Assembly (NCBI RefSeq): GCF_030816965.1
Contig: NZ_JAUSYQ010000002.1
Span: forward strand, 5,553,501 to 5,617,500
DNA: 64,000 bases
Source of the DNA: Streptomyces canus
GTDB lineage: Bacteria > Actinomycetota > Actinomycetes > Streptomycetales > Streptomycetaceae
Reading direction: 5' to 3'
The stretch's first letter is position 1. The number at the start of each line of letters is the position of its first letter. Shown here piece after piece: positions 1 through 9,050 of this stretch. Below the pieces are notes generated by a model. It ran no database searches and was not told where the DNA came from. It saw only the letters and a list, made by a program, of their open reading frames with translations. Made by a program: the position numbers and the translations under genes.

Positions 1-1127
1 ACGAGCTCCAGCGCCCAGAACATGCCGACACCACGCACCTCGCCGACGCTCGGGTGCCGCTCGGCGAGCTCCCGGAGCGCGGGCTCCATGACGGCCGTAC
101 CGAGGTGCTTGGCGTTGTCGACGACGCCCTCCTCCGCCATGACGTTGATCGTCGCGACGGCGGCGGCGCAGGCGAGGGGGTGCCCGGAGTAGGTGAGGCC
201 GCCCGGGTAGGGCCGCTTGCCGAAGGTCTCCGCGACGGCGCCGGAGATGGCGACCCCGCCGAGCGGCACGTATCCGCTGTTGACGCCCTTGGCGAAGGTC
301 ATCAGGTCGGGGGTGACGTCGAACAGGTCGGCGGCGAACCACTCACCGGTGCGCCCGAACCCGGCCATGACCTCGTCCAGGATGAAGACGATCCCGTACG
401 TGTCGCAGATCTCGCGGACACCGGCGAGGTAGCCGGGCGGCGGGACCATGATCCCCGCGGTGCCGGGGATGGACTCCAGGATGATCGCGGCGACGGTGGC
501 CGGCCCCTCGAAGGCGATGGTCGTCTCCAGGTGCTCCAGCGCCCGCGCGGTCTCCTGCTCCTCCGTCTCGGCGTAGAAGCGGGACCGGTAGAGGAAGGGC
601 GCCCAGAAGTGCACGACCCCGGCGGAGGCGCTGTCGGAGGCCCAGCGCCGCGGATCCCCGGTGAGGTTGACGGCCTGCTGGGTGCCGCCGTGGTACGACC
701 GGTAGGCGGACAGCACCTTGGGCCGCCCGGTGTGCAGCCGCGCCATCCGGACGGCGTGCTCGACGGCGTCGGCACCGCCGTTGGTGAAGAAGATCTTGTC
801 CAGGTCCCCGGGCGTCCGCTCGGCGATCAGCCGGGCCGCCTCCGACCGCGCCTCGATCGCGAAGGCGGGCGCGAACGTCGTCAGGTGCGCGGCCTGCTCC
901 TGTATCGCGGCGACGACCTTCGGATGCTGGTAGCCGATGTTGGTGTAGACGAGCCCGCTGGTGAAGTCGAGATAGCGGTTCCCGTCGTAGTCCCAGAAGT
1001 ACGACCCCTCCGCACCGGCGACGGCGAGCGGGTCGATGAGCTCCTGCGCGGACCAGGAGTGGAACACATGAGCACGGTCCGCGGCCTTCACGGCGGCGCC
1101 GACCTCGGGGTGGGGCTGAGGGGTCAT
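1..1127 (-). CDS. Class III (PLP) aminotransferase, aspartate aminotransferase family, 3' end outside window
   Basis: This gene reads leftwards from an ATG at 1127 and runs off the window edge, so about 375 residues are visible. The fold-type I class III signature is clear: FILDEVMAGFGRTGEW contains the Asp that binds the pyridinium nitrogen, and TFAKGVNSGYVPLGG carries the Schiff-base lysine at about residue 280. The family transfers amino groups from omega-amino or other amines to pyruvate or 2-oxoglutarate in the cytosol. The substrate cannot be read from the sequence. It is divergent from the PfpI-MarR operon, with about 170 bp between the starts. Confidence 0.88.
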   Translation of the reverse strand, partial: MTPQPHPEVGAAVKAADRAHVFHSWSAQELIDPLAVAGAEGSYFWDYDGNRYLDFTSGLVYTNIGYQHPKVVAAIQEQAAHLTTFAPAFAIEARSEAARLIAERTPGDLDKIFFTNGGADAVEHAVRMARLHTGRPKVLSAYRSYHGGTQQAVNLTGDPRRWASDSASAGVVHFWAPFLYRSRFYAETEEQETARALEHLETTIAFEGPATVAAIILESIPGTAGIMVPPPGYLAGVREICDTYGIVFILDEVMAGFGRTGEWFAADLFDVTPDLMTFAKGVNSGYVPLGGVAISGAVAETFGKRPYPGGLTYSGHPLACAAAVATINVMAEEGVVDNAKHLGTAVMEPALRELAERHPSVGEVRGVGMFWALEL

Positions 1128-1223
1128 GCCAGTGAGCGTAAATGTCCGCGATGCGGAAGCGGTATGGGCGTCCTGTCTGTGGACGGCGGCTTTCCGCGAC
1201 AGGTTGTCCAGGACCCCACCATT

Positions 1224-1258
1224 GACAGCCTGCTGTCGAAATGACAGCATGTTGTCAT
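1224..1258. promoter_or_regulatory. Two tandem operator-like palindromes upstream of the PfpI-MarR operon
   Basis: Two dyads lie 19 bp centre to centre. The first is GACAGC-CT-GCTGTC (1224-1237). The second is ATGACAGCATGTTGTCAT (1241-1258). They share a TGACAGC half-site and lie between the divergent aminotransferase and the operon that encodes its own MarR protein. Tandem dyads of this size are typical MarR autoregulatory operators; assigning them to this MarR protein is inference. Confidence 0.6.
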
Positions 1259-1297
1259 CTGGGGGAAACCCGAGCTTCCAAGCCCGAGGAGGCAGTC

Positions 1298-1930
1298 ATG
1301 AGCCGCAAGCCCGTGCATCTCGCCGTGTACGACACCTACGCCGACTGGGAGACGGGACACGCCACGGCCTATCTCGCCCGCGCCGGGTACGAGATCCGGA
1401 CGGTCGGGCCCTCGCGTGAGCCGGTGAACTCCGTCGGGGGGCTGCGGGTGCAGCCCGCGTGCGCCCTGGACGACGTACGGCCGTCCGAGAGCTCCCTGCT
1501 GATCCTGCCGGGCGCCGATCTCTGGACGGAGACATCAGCCGCTGACGCGGCGGGCGGCGACGACCTCGCCCCCTTCGCCCGCAAGGCGCGGGAGTTCCTC
1601 GACGCCGGGGTTCCCGTCGCCGCGATCTGCGGGGCCACCGCGGGGCTCGCGCGCGAGGGGCTGCTGGACGACCGGAATCACACCAGTGCCGTGTCCTTCT
1701 ATCTGGCGGCCACGGGGTACGGCGGCGGCGAGCGGTACGTCGACGCGGACGCCGTGACCGACCGCGGGCTGATCACCGCCGGACCCACCGAGCCGGTGGC
1801 GTTCGCCCGGGAGATCTTCCGGTTGCTCGGGGTGTACGACGGCGAGGTGCTGGACGCCTGGTACCGGCTGTTCCACGACTCCGACGCCGAGGCGTACGCC
1901 GTGCTGGAGAAGGCGCAGGCGTCCGGGTGA
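1298..1930 (+). CDS. DJ-1/PfpI-family glutamine amidotransferase-like protein
   Basis: This 210-residue protein has a DJ-1/PfpI fold. The nucleophile elbow is VAAICGATAGLA, with the conserved Cys after a beta strand, and the N-terminus (VHLAVYDTYADWE) matches the first strand and acidic position of the family. The ATG at 1298 follows GAGGAGGCAG, a good ribosome-binding site; a longer in-frame start at 1241 would lie inside an operator palindrome and is rejected. Family members are proteases, deglycases or amidotransferase-like stress proteins, so the exact activity is open. It is co-transcribed with the MarR gene, whose GTG overlaps this stop codon. Confidence 0.85.
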   Translation: MSRKPVHLAVYDTYADWETGHATAYLARAGYEIRTVGPSREPVNSVGGLRVQPACALDDVRPSESSLLILPGADLWTETSAADAAGGDDLAPFARKAREFLDAGVPVAAICGATAGLAREGLLDDRNHTSAVSFYLAATGYGGGERYVDADAVTDRGLITAGPTEPVAFAREIFRLLGVYDGEVLDAWYRLFHDSDAEAYAVLEKAQASG

Positions 1931-2385
1931 GCCGGGAGCGGCAGGATCTGCTCAGCCGCAGCGCGCTCGGCGCGTTCCGGCTCAACGGCCAGTTCCTCAC
2001 CGTCGCCGAGGAGTTGGCCGGACCGGCCGGGCTGACCGCCGCCTGGTGGCAGGTGCTCGGCGCGGTGCTCGGTCAGCCGCTGCCGGTCGCCGGGATCGCC
2101 CGGGAGATGGGCATCACCCGGCAGAGCGTCCAGCGGATCGCCGATCTGCTGGTGGAGCGGGGGCTGGCCGAGTACCGGCCCAACCCCGCCCACCGCCGCG
2201 CCAAGCTCCTCGCGCCGACGGAGGAGGGGATGGCCGCCGTGCGGCGGATCGGCCCGGGCCACGCGGCCTTCGCCGACCGGCTCGCGGAGGCCTTCGGGGA
2301 GTCCGAACTCGCCGAAGCGGTAGGGATGTTGGAGCGGCTGTCCAAGGTACTCGACCAGATCTCGACGGGTGACGGTCGGACGTAG
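1927..2385 (+). CDS. MarR-family transcriptional regulator
   Basis: The gene encodes 152 residues from a GTG that overlaps the PfpI stop by four bases, so translation is coupled. The winged helix is visible: VAGIAREMGITRQSVQRIADLLVERGLAEY followed by a wing (NPAHRRAKLLAPTEEG). MarR dimers usually repress their own operon until a phenolic or oxidising ligand binds. The probable targets are the two palindromes at 1224-1258. The ligand is unknown. Confidence 0.88.
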   Translation: MSRERQDLLSRSALGAFRLNGQFLTVAEELAGPAGLTAAWWQVLGAVLGQPLPVAGIAREMGITRQSVQRIADLLVERGLAEYRPNPAHRRAKLLAPTEEGMAAVRRIGPGHAAFADRLAEAFGESELAEAVGMLERLSKVLDQISTGDGRT

Positions 2386-2442
2386 ACACTGGTCTTCTGT
2401 CGGGCAGGTGTGCGGTCTGGGGGTCTCGGGGGAGGGCCTGCG

Positions 2443-2703
2443 ATGGAGGAGCCGGAGGAGGAGCACGCCTCTGCCGAACCTGAACACCATCACTCGCGGG
2501 AACGCCACTCGCCCGGCACGTACCTGACCCCGTACGCGCCGGAGCCGGAGGAGGAAGCGGGGTACCGCAGTCGTTCCGTCACGGCCGCCCTCGTCGCCGT
2601 CGCGCTGGTGGTCGCCGTGGGTGCCGGCGGCACGGTCTACGCCGTCCTGGGCGACGGCCCCCGCGAGGCACCCACCCCTCCCACGGCGTCCACCTCGCCC
2701 TGA
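2443..2703 (+). CDS. Small single-pass membrane protein, hypothetical
   Basis: This 86-residue protein has an acidic, Glu/His-rich N-terminus, one hydrophobic segment (VTAALVAVALVVAVGAGGTVYAV, residues about 46-68) and a short Pro/Thr-rich tail. The ATG at 2443 follows GGGGGAGGG; an in-frame GTG at 2410 is possible but has a poorer site. No catalytic motif is visible. Its function is unknown. Confidence 0.6.
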   Translation: MEEPEEEHASAEPEHHHSRERHSPGTYLTPYAPEPEEEAGYRSRSVTAALVAVALVVAVGAGGTVYAVLGDGPREAPTPPTASTSP

Positions 2704-2820
2704 AGGCGGTGCGCCGCGGCCGGGCAGCGGGTCTGGAGACACAGGGTGACCTGCGCTTCCGCCCGGACGGTCGTCACCGTGGATGCGCGGACCGGGGCGG
2801 CCGGTGTCGGTGAGTGAGGC

Positions 2821-3546
2821 TCACCTGGGCTCCGGCGGTCGCTGCCGGGGCATGTTCGGGCGGGCGGGCGGGCCCGGAGGCTGCGGGAAACGTCCCTGCA
2901 CGCCTCCCGGATCCTGACGGCCGCCGGATGTCACCGCCCCCTGGATGGCCATCGGGGCCGACCCGTTCCGGAACTCCACGATCCAGTCGGCGGTCTCCAC
3001 CCGGATCAGCTCCGTCACGTCCTCCGAGAAGCGGCGCAGAACCCCCAGGCAGCGCTCGGTCGCCTCCGCCGCGGTGCCCTCCGTCGGTCCGAGCACCTCG
3101 CGCACACTCTCCGAGGCCCAGTCGAACTGCAGCGCCAGGAGACGGCGCTGGACGGCCTGCGCGGTGGCCACGTCCCTTATCCAGCCGGAGGTCACCCCGA
3201 AGTACCGGTCGACGGCGACGCAGGCCACCGCGAGCAGCAGTCCGAGATAGCCCCAGGCCGCGACCCCGGCCCCGGCCACCCCCGTCAGATCCAGCAACGG
3301 CAGCACGGCTCCGGTCACCGCCCCCACCGCGGCCCCGCCCCGCAGGGCCCGCGCGCCCCGTCGCTTCCACACCCGGTCCGCGAGATACCAGGCCGCGGTC
3401 TCCAGCGCCCCGTGCTCCACCCACCGGTACAACTCGTCCAGCCGCACGGCGGGCTCGCCCCAGTCCCCGAGCGGAAACGTCCGCCCGGCCAGATCGGCCC
3501 GCCCGTCCTGGGGCAGGCCCTCGGGCTGCATCTCCGGCTGACCCAC
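2821..3546 (-). CDS. SLATT-like two-TM membrane protein, hypothetical
   Basis: The protein has 241 residues. A soluble N-terminal part (WGEPAVRLDELYRWVEHGALETAAWYL) precedes two hydrophobic segments at roughly residues 70-88 and 95-112, a helical domain and a Pro/Gly-rich tail. Two adjacent TM helices followed by a long helix resemble the SLATT family, which is proposed to form pores in nucleotide-sensing effector systems; that assignment is from memory of family shape. An alternative ATG lies five codons in. It is divergent from ybaB. Confidence 0.62.
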   Translation of the reverse strand: MGQPEMQPEGLPQDGRADLAGRTFPLGDWGEPAVRLDELYRWVEHGALETAAWYLADRVWKRRGARALRGGAAVGAVTGAVLPLLDLTGVAGAGVAAWGYLGLLLAVACVAVDRYFGVTSGWIRDVATAQAVQRRLLALQFDWASESVREVLGPTEGTAAEATERCLGVLRRFSEDVTELIRVETADWIVEFRNGSAPMAIQGAVTSGGRQDPGGVQGRFPQPPGPPARPNMPRQRPPEPR

Positions 3547-3786
3547 CCGGCGCTCCCTACTGATCGGTCACCCTGCGTGACGCCTGATGCTGATGTGCCG
3601 GACCCTTCCTACCGCCCAATGGGTGGCGAAGGGGGTTCTTTGGTGGCTTTTCCGCTCGGAAGAGGGCCTTGATCAGGTATAGGCCTCTACGCAAACTCAC
3701 TCGAAAGAGTGCTGGGGCGACGGCCACGTGGAACACGTAGGCTCGTCACAGACGGAAGACCAAGGCGGAAAGCACAGGAGCTGATC

Positions 3787-4131
3787 GTGATCCCCGGTGG
3801 TGGCCAGCCCAACATGCAGCAGCTGCTCCAGCAGGCCCAGAAGATGCAGCAGGACCTGGCGAACGCGCAGGAGGAACTCGCCAGGACCGAGGTCGACGGC
3901 CAGGCGGGCGGCGGTCTGGTGAAGGCCACCGTCACCGGCGCCGGAGAACTGCGCGCGCTGAAGATCGACCCGAAGGCGGTGGACCCTGAGGACACCGAGA
4001 CCCTCGCCGACCTGATCGTGGCGGCGGTCCAGGCGGCCAACGAGAACGCGCAGACCCTCCAGCAGCAGAAGCTCGGCCCGCTCGCCCAGGGTCTCGGCGG
4101 CGGCAGCGGTATCCCCGGGCTGCCTTTCTAG
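3787..4131 (+). CDS. YbaB/EbfC-family nucleoid-associated protein
   Basis: This 114-residue protein begins with a Gln/Met-rich helix ([22 protein letters not shown]), followed by the small beta domain with [22 protein letters not shown]. YbaB/EbfC dimers bind DNA as a nucleoid-associated factor and are almost always encoded beside recR, as here. The start is the GTG at 3787 behind AGGAG; the same frame is open upstream to 3709 but that part does not resemble the family. No dnaX is present immediately upstream. Confidence 0.9.
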   Translation: MIPGGGQPNMQQLLQQAQKMQQDLANAQEELARTEVDGQAGGGLVKATVTGAGELRALKIDPKAVDPEDTETLADLIVAAVQAANENAQTLQQQKLGPLAQGLGGGSGIPGLPF

Positions 4132-4227
4132 ACGGGGGCCTGTCTTTCACCGTGCCCGTCTTTCTTTGGCGGGCATCGGCCAACTAGCGTACGTACTGCA
4201 AGGAACCCCAGGAAGGACGGCAGTCCG

Positions 4228-4827
4228 TTGTACGAAGGCGTGGTTCAGGACCTCATCGACGAACTGGGGCGGCTGCCCGGCGTCGGTCCCAAGAGCGCCC
4301 AGCGGATCGCCTTCCACATCCTCCAGGCGGAGCCGACGGACGTACGGCGCCTGGCGCAGTGCCTGATGGAGGTCAAGGCGAAGGTCCGCTTCTGCGCGAC
4401 CTGCGGCAATGTGGCCCAGGAAGAGCTGTGCAACATCTGCCGCGACGCCCGCCGCGACCTCTCCGTCATCTGTGTGGTGGAGGAGCCGAAGGACGTGGTC
4501 GCCATCGAGCGCACCCGTGAGTTCCGTGGCAAGTACCACGTCCTGGGCGGTGCGATCAGCCCGATCGAGGGTGTCGGTCCGGACGACCTGCGGATACGGG
4601 AACTTCTCGCGCGGTTGGCCGACGGGACGGTCACGGAGCTGATCCTGGCCACCGACCCGAACCTGGAGGGCGAGGCCACAGCGACGTACCTCGCCCGCAT
4701 GATCAAGCCCATGGGCCTCAAGGTCACCCGCCTGGCCAGCGGCCTCCCGGTGGGTGGCGACCTGGAATACGCGGACGAGGTGACCCTCGGCCGCGCCTTC
4801 GAGGGGAGACGACTCCTAGATGTCTGA
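4228..4827 (+). CDS. recR: Recombination mediator protein RecR
   Basis: The protein has 199 residues, the normal RecR length. In order it shows a helix-hairpin-helix ([17 protein letters not shown]), a four-cysteine zinc finger ([16 protein letters not shown]) and a TOPRIM domain (VVEEP, then [15 protein letters not shown]). RecR acts with RecO (and RecF) to load RecA on gapped DNA. The start codon is TTG at 4228 behind AGGAAGGA, and the N-terminus [18 protein letters not shown] is the canonical one. The downstream DUF5063 gene overlaps its 3' end by 8 bp. Confidence 0.97.
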   Translation: MYEGVVQDLIDELGRLPGVGPKSAQRIAFHILQAEPTDVRRLAQCLMEVKAKVRFCATCGNVAQEELCNICRDARRDLSVICVVEEPKDVVAIERTREFRGKYHVLGGAISPIEGVGPDDLRIRELLARLADGTVTELILATDPNLEGEATATYLARMIKPMGLKVTRLASGLPVGGDLEYADEVTLGRAFEGRRLLDV

Positions 4828-5479
4828 CGCCACACTGCACGCGACTGCCCAGGACCCCGACGACTTCGCGGTCCAGATCGCCGACCAGGTCGAGAGCTTC
4901 CTGGTGGCCGTCATGGAGGTGGCGAAGGGCGACGAACCCGACTCGGCCGTCCCCTTCCTCCTCCTGGAGGTCTCCCAGATCCTGCTGGCCGGCGGCCGTC
5001 TGGGCGCCCACGAGGACATCGTCCCCGACGAGCGCTACGAGCCCGACACGGGCCCGGACGCCGACGTGGACGAACTCCGCGAGAACCTGGCCCGGCTGCT
5101 GGAGCCGATCGACGTCTACTCCGAGGTCTTCGACCCCTACGAGCCGCGCAAGGCCCCGGTCCCGGCCCGTATCTCGGACGACCTGACCGATGTCATCACC
5201 GACCTGCGCCACGGCATGGCCCACTACCGGGCGGGCCGCACCTCGGAGGCACTGTGGTGGTGGCAGTTCTCGTACTTCTCCAACTGGGGCTCCACGGCCT
5301 CGGCGACGCTGCGCGCGCTCCAGTCCGTCGTGGCCCATGTCCGCCTGAACCAGCCCCTGGAGGAACTGGACGGCCTCGACACCGACCAGGCGATCGGCGA
5401 CGAGACGCTGGAGTTCGAGGCGGGCAAGGTGATGGTGGAGGAGATCGCGGGTCCGCTGGGGCTGCGATCCCCGAAGTAG
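4820..5479 (+). CDS. DUF5063 domain-containing protein
   Basis: This 219-residue, acidic, mostly helical soluble protein has no signal peptide. It overlaps the recR stop by 8 bp, so it is translationally coupled to recR. The conserved stretches [24 protein letters not shown] and [14 protein letters not shown] are characteristic of the actinobacterial DUF5063 family that follows recR. The function is unknown; the context suggests a link to DNA repair, but nothing catalytic is visible. Confidence 0.85.
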   Translation: MSDATLHATAQDPDDFAVQIADQVESFLVAVMEVAKGDEPDSAVPFLLLEVSQILLAGGRLGAHEDIVPDERYEPDTGPDADVDELRENLARLLEPIDVYSEVFDPYEPRKAPVPARISDDLTDVITDLRHGMAHYRAGRTSEALWWWQFSYFSNWGSTASATLRALQSVVAHVRLNQPLEELDGLDTDQAIGDETLEFEAGKVMVEEIAGPLGLRSPK

Positions 5480-5601
5480 CTTCCATGTGACGCGAGTCAT
5501 ACGCGAAGGCTTCTGAAACGGCGTAATGCGCGGGCACCTGGGGTGGTCTCACTGCACAACGGCCACACCCGGCCCGTGCCCCCGCCGACTTGGAGCCCCT
5601 C

Positions 5602-6018
5602 ATGCACGTCACCCTCCAGCAGCCCACAGGCGCCCGCCTGATCACGGCCACGGACCAGGAACTCGCGATCCCCGCGACCCTGCGCTACACCTCCGCCGAC
5701 CCGCCGGCCGCGCACATCGACTTCCCGCCGCATGTCACGGTCGACGGCGAGGCCGCGACGTGGACCTTCGCGAGAGCGCTGCTCGGCGAGGGACTGCGAG
5801 CGCCGGCGGGCCTCGGCAACGTCCGTGTCCGTCCGGCCGGTTCGGCCCACACGTACGTCGAGTTCCACGCGTCGCAGGGCATGGCCGTCCTCAGATTCGC
5901 CACGTCGGACCTGACGCGCTTCCTGGCCCGCACGTACACGATCGTCGCCGCGGGCGAGGAGACCGTGAGCGCGGAACCGGACCACGGGCTGGTGGCGCTG
6001 TACGGGGGGCGGGTGTGA
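5602..6018 (+). CDS. SsgA-like (SALP) sporulation/cell-division regulator
   Basis: This 138-residue protein has the SsgA-like pattern: a short N-terminal strand, the motif LRYTSADPPAAHIDFP, then WTFARALLGEGL and PAGLGNVRVRP. SALPs are found in morphologically complex actinomycetes and control septum-site selection and spore-wall synthesis. I prefer the ATG at 5602; a TTG four codons upstream is possible. Which SALP (SsgA-G) it is cannot be decided by eye. Confidence 0.85.
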   Translation: MHVTLQQPTGARLITATDQELAIPATLRYTSADPPAAHIDFPPHVTVDGEAATWTFARALLGEGLRAPAGLGNVRVRPAGSAHTYVEFHASQGMAVLRFATSDLTRFLARTYTIVAAGEETVSAEPDHGLVALYGGRV

Positions 6019-6081
6019 TCCGCGGGTCGGCGGAGGCATCAACCAGTCCGAGGACGGCAGTTACCGCCACGACGAGAGGCT

Positions 6082-6807
6082 TCACAGGCCCCACAGTCCC
6101 TTTCCCACGGCCGTGATCCCGCCCGTCAGGGCCAGGAGCAGCACCAGCAGGCGGGCCCGTCTCTCCGGTATCCGGGACGCGAGCCCTCTGCCGACCAGCC
6201 CGCCCGCTCCCATCGCCCCGATCACCAGAAGCCACTGCACTCCACTGAGCCCCGACACCCCGTTCGACGCCACCGAGAACGCGTTCACGATCACGCCGTA
6301 GAACATCGCGTTCGGGACGAACTCCCGTACCGTCCAGCCCGCGTTGACGGCGTAGAGCGAGAACGGCGGGCCGCCCACCCCCGCCGCCGAGTTCATGAAC
6401 CCGCCCGCCGCGCCCGCGAACACGGCGCCTCGGGTGCCGCGCAGAGCGGCCACCCGGGCACCGCGCATGACGAGGAGCACCGCCGCCGTCACCAGGCCGC
6501 CCATGACCAACAGGAGCCAGGGTTGCGGGAGTTGGTGGGTCACCCAGGTGCCCGCCGGGACCGTGCAGGCCGCCGCTGCGCACAGGGGCACCATCGCCCG
6601 CGGCCGTACCAGCCGCCACCCGCCGGCCAATCCCACGAGACAGATCACCCCGGCCGCGCAGTTGGCCAGGACGACTCCTTGTGCCGGACCGAGCAGCAGG
6701 ATCAGCGCGGGTACGGCGACCAGGGCGAAGCCCATTCCCGTGAGCCACTGCACCGAGGAGCCGAGCAGCACGATTCCCGTCAGAAGCACATCCGCCGTCA
6801 CGGTCAT
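6082..6807 (-). CDS. TSUP/TauE-SafE family permease
   Basis: The protein has 241 residues and about seven or eight hydrophobic segments. The TSUP hallmarks are a first TM ending GSSVQWLTGMGFALVAVPAL and the second-repeat motif GAAGGFMNSAAGVGGPPFSLY. TSUP proteins export sulfite, sulfoacetate or other small organic anions; the substrate is not evident. The start at 6807 (MTVTADVLLTG) fits the family N-terminus; an upstream extension is polar and unlike it. A small GTGTA/TACAC dyad overlaps the start region. Confidence 0.85.
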   Translation of the reverse strand: MTVTADVLLTGIVLLGSSVQWLTGMGFALVAVPALILLLGPAQGVVLANCAAGVICLVGLAGGWRLVRPRAMVPLCAAAACTVPAGTWVTHQLPQPWLLLVMGGLVTAAVLLVMRGARVAALRGTRGAVFAGAAGGFMNSAAGVGGPPFSLYAVNAGWTVREFVPNAMFYGVIVNAFSVASNGVSGLSGVQWLLVIGAMGAGGLVGRGLASRIPERRARLLVLLLALTGGITAVGKGLWGL

Positions 6808-6919
6808 GGTGTATCTCTCTACACCCCGGGTTCGGGAGAGCACTCCCTCGTGACGGGCCCCGCGAAACGGGATCGTTGATCTCACCAGGTCAGCCACTCC
6901 GCACCGAAGGAAAACCGTC

Positions 6920-7111
6920 ATGAAGACCCTGCTCTCCTCCACCCCCGTCCTCTGGTTCCTCTTCCTGTTCAACCTGGTCGTCGCCGCGGCCGCGCCGTTC
7001 GTCGTGGAGGGGGTGCAGGGCGTCATGACCGCCGTGGGGATGGGCGTGGTGTCCCTCGGGGCCGGGGTCGGCCTGCTGCGCGGACAGCGATCGGTCCGTC
7101 ACACGGCGTGA
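6920..7111 (+). CDS. Small two-TM membrane protein, hypothetical
   Basis: This is a 63-residue protein. MKTLLSSTPVLWFLFLFNLVVAAAAPF starts a first hydrophobic stretch and VMTAVGMGVVSLGAGVGLL forms a second. The ATG follows GAAGGAAAACC, a plausible ribosome-binding site. It is divergent from the TSUP permease. No family is recognised. Confidence 0.6.
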   Translation: MKTLLSSTPVLWFLFLFNLVVAAAAPFVVEGVQGVMTAVGMGVVSLGAGVGLLRGQRSVRHTA

Positions 7112-7181
7112 ATTGGGTATCCGCTGTCTCTCCCCTGTATCTCGCCTGCACGGGCCCTAACCAGCGCAAAGAGAGGCTGGA

Positions 7182-7216
7182 GTCACTCCCCACCGCGCAA
7201 CGCGGAGGGGAGTGAC
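7182..7216. repeat. 10-bp inverted repeat upstream of the SgcJ/EcaC-like gene
   Basis: GTCACTCCCC (7182-7191) pairs exactly with GGGGAGTGAC (7207-7216) around a 15-base loop. It ends 27 bp before the start at 7244 and follows the stop at 7111. It could terminate the small gene upstream or serve as an operator or leader hairpin for the next gene. Confidence 0.5.
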
Positions 7217-7243
7217 CCACTTCTCACCGCACTGGAGACAGCG

Positions 7244-7744
7244 ATGACCCGTCGTTCCATACCCAAGCGCGCAGCCATCGTCACCGCCGCCGCCCTGGCC
7301 GCCGTGGGCACCTTCGCCGCCGGTGTCAGCCTTGCGGGGTCGCAGGACGAGGCCGAGCCGTCCAAGAAGCAGATCGCCGGCCTCTTCGACACCTGGAACG
7401 CCGCGCTGCAGACCGGTGACTCGGAGAAGGTCGCGGACCTGTACGCCAAGGACGCGGTCCTCCTGCCCACTGTCTCCAACAAGATCCGCACCGACCGCGC
7501 CGAGATCGTCGACTACTTCGACCACTTCCTGGAGAACAAGCCGGTCGGCACGAAGGTCGAGACGATCGTCGACGTGCTCGACAGCAACACCGCGATCGAC
7601 ACGGGCGTGTACGAGTTCACGCTCACCGACCCCGAGAACGGCAAGAAGAGAGTCGTCAAGGCCCGCTACACGTACGAGTACGAGAAGCGGGGCGGCCAGT
7701 GGAAGATCGTCAACCACCACTCCTCGGCGATGCCCGAAGGCTGA
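7244..7744 (+). CDS. Secreted SgcJ/EcaC-type (SnoaL-like, NTF2-fold) protein
   Basis: The protein has 166 residues. An N-terminal signal-like segment (RSIPKRAAIVTAAALAAVGTFAAGVSLAGSQ) is followed by an NTF2-like cone fold: IAGLFDTWNAALQTGDSEKVADLYAKDAVLLPT and the terminal GGQWKIVNHHSSAMP. This matches the SgcJ/EcaC and calmodulin-kinase-association-like group. No catalytic function is fixed for the family. Its 3' end overlaps the convergent histidine kinase gene by 35 bp, tail to tail. Confidence 0.82.
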   Translation: MTRRSIPKRAAIVTAAALAAVGTFAAGVSLAGSQDEAEPSKKQIAGLFDTWNAALQTGDSEKVADLYAKDAVLLPTVSNKIRTDRAEIVDYFDHFLENKPVGTKVETIVDVLDSNTAIDTGVYEFTLTDPENGKKRVVKARYTYEYEKRGGQWKIVNHHSSAMPEG

Positions 7745-9050
7745 TCTCCACCTTCAGCCCGCCCCCCGGCGCGTCCGCCAGCGCCACGGTTCCGCCGTCG
7801 TCGGTCACCAGCTGCTTGACGACGGCGAGGCCGAGCCCCGAGCCGGAGCGTCCGGTCAGGCCCTGGCCGCGCCAGAAGCGGTCGAAGGCGCGGGACTTGT
7901 CGGCGTCGGGCATGCCGGGTCCCTCGTCGAGCACCGACAGCACCACCGCGTCCGCCCGGGACTCGACCTCGACGGTGATCCGCCCGCCGTCCGGCGAGAC
8001 CTCCAGGGCGTTCGAGAGCACGTTGTCCAGCACCTGGTCGAGATGACCGGGGCTGGCCAGCACAGACGGCCGGTCGTCGACAACACTCCCCCTGAGCGCG
8101 ATGGTGACCCCGCGCTCGTCGGCGGCCGGCCTCCACACCGTCAGCCGTTCGTCCACGATCTCCCTGAGCGGCAACGGCTCCGCGGCCGTCACCTTCGCCT
8201 CCGCACGGGCGAGGACGAGAAGGCCGTTGACCAGACGGCTCATACGGACCACTTCCGCCGTCGCCTGCTCCACGTCCTCCCGTACGAACTCGTCGTCCAC
8301 CCCGTCCGCGATGTTGTCCAGCGACAGCCGCAACGCGGTCAAGGGCGTCCGCAGTTGATGAGACGCGTCCGCCACGAAGATCCGCTGCGAGGCCACCAGC
8401 GTGTCCAGGCGTTCCGCGCCCTGGTTCAGGGTGCGGGCGAGCGTCTGCGTCTCCGGCGGGCCCGTCACCGGGGACCGCGCGGTCAGATCGCCGTCGCTGA
8501 ACTTGCTGGCCATCGCGTTGAGTTCGCGCAGGGGGGCGGTGATACGGCGGGCGGCGTACGCCCCGATCACGGCGGCCGCGGCCAGCACCAGCACGGCGAG
8601 AGCGGCCCGGAAGCCCCAGATCTGCCACAGGCGCCTGGTCATGTCCGAGGTCGAGTAGACGATCCGTACGGCAGCGTCGTCCTTCGCGGGGACGGTGACC
8701 GTCAGGTGTCTGCCCCAGACGAAGTCGGAACCCCAGTCGGTCGTCGATTCCTTCTTCTCCACGGCCCGCTTCAGTGCCGCGTCCGCGGCAGGAACCGGCA
8801 GCTCGGGGTCGCAGTTCGCGGTGGGGGTCGCCTGGACGTCGCCGTACGTCCTGGCCACCTCGGTCAGGGCCTCGCACGAGGTACTGGTGCCGTTGCTCAG
8901 CAGCAGCGCCATGGTGTTCGCCTCGCGCAGGACCGACTGTCTGGTGTCGTCCCGCAACTGCTTGGTGAGCGTGAAGGCGACCGGGACGGTGAACAGGAAG
9001 ATGGCCACCGCGACCAGCAGGATGTAGCTCCGGATGAGCTGGCGGTTCAT
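7710..9050 (-). CDS. Two-component sensor histidine kinase
   Basis: The kinase has 446 residues. A first TM helix (about residues 8-28), an extracellular sensor of about 115 residues with two cysteines, a second TM (about 147-166) and a HAMP linker precede the H-box FVADASHQLRTPLTAL (His231). N, D and G boxes of the HATPase domain follow (NVLSNALEVSPDGG, DEGPGMP, GSGLGLAVV). Its start overlaps the response-regulator stop as ATGA, so the pair forms one operon with the regulator first. The stimulus is unknown. Confidence 0.95.
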   Translation of the reverse strand: MNRQLIRSYILLVAVAIFLFTVPVAFTLTKQLRDDTRQSVLREANTMALLLSNGTSTSCEALTEVARTYGDVQATPTANCDPELPVPAADAALKRAVEKKESTTDWGSDFVWGRHLTVTVPAKDDAAVRIVYSTSDMTRRLWQIWGFRAALAVLVLAAAAVIGAYAARRITAPLRELNAMASKFSDGDLTARSPVTGPPETQTLARTLNQGAERLDTLVASQRIFVADASHQLRTPLTALRLSLDNIADGVDDEFVREDVEQATAEVVRMSRLVNGLLVLARAEAKVTAAEPLPLREIVDERLTVWRPAADERGVTIALRGSVVDDRPSVLASPGHLDQVLDNVLSNALEVSPDGGRITVEVESRADAVVLSVLDEGPGMPDADKSRAFDRFWRGQGLTGRSGSGLGLAVVKQLVTDDGGTVALADAPGGGLKVEISLRASPRSGG

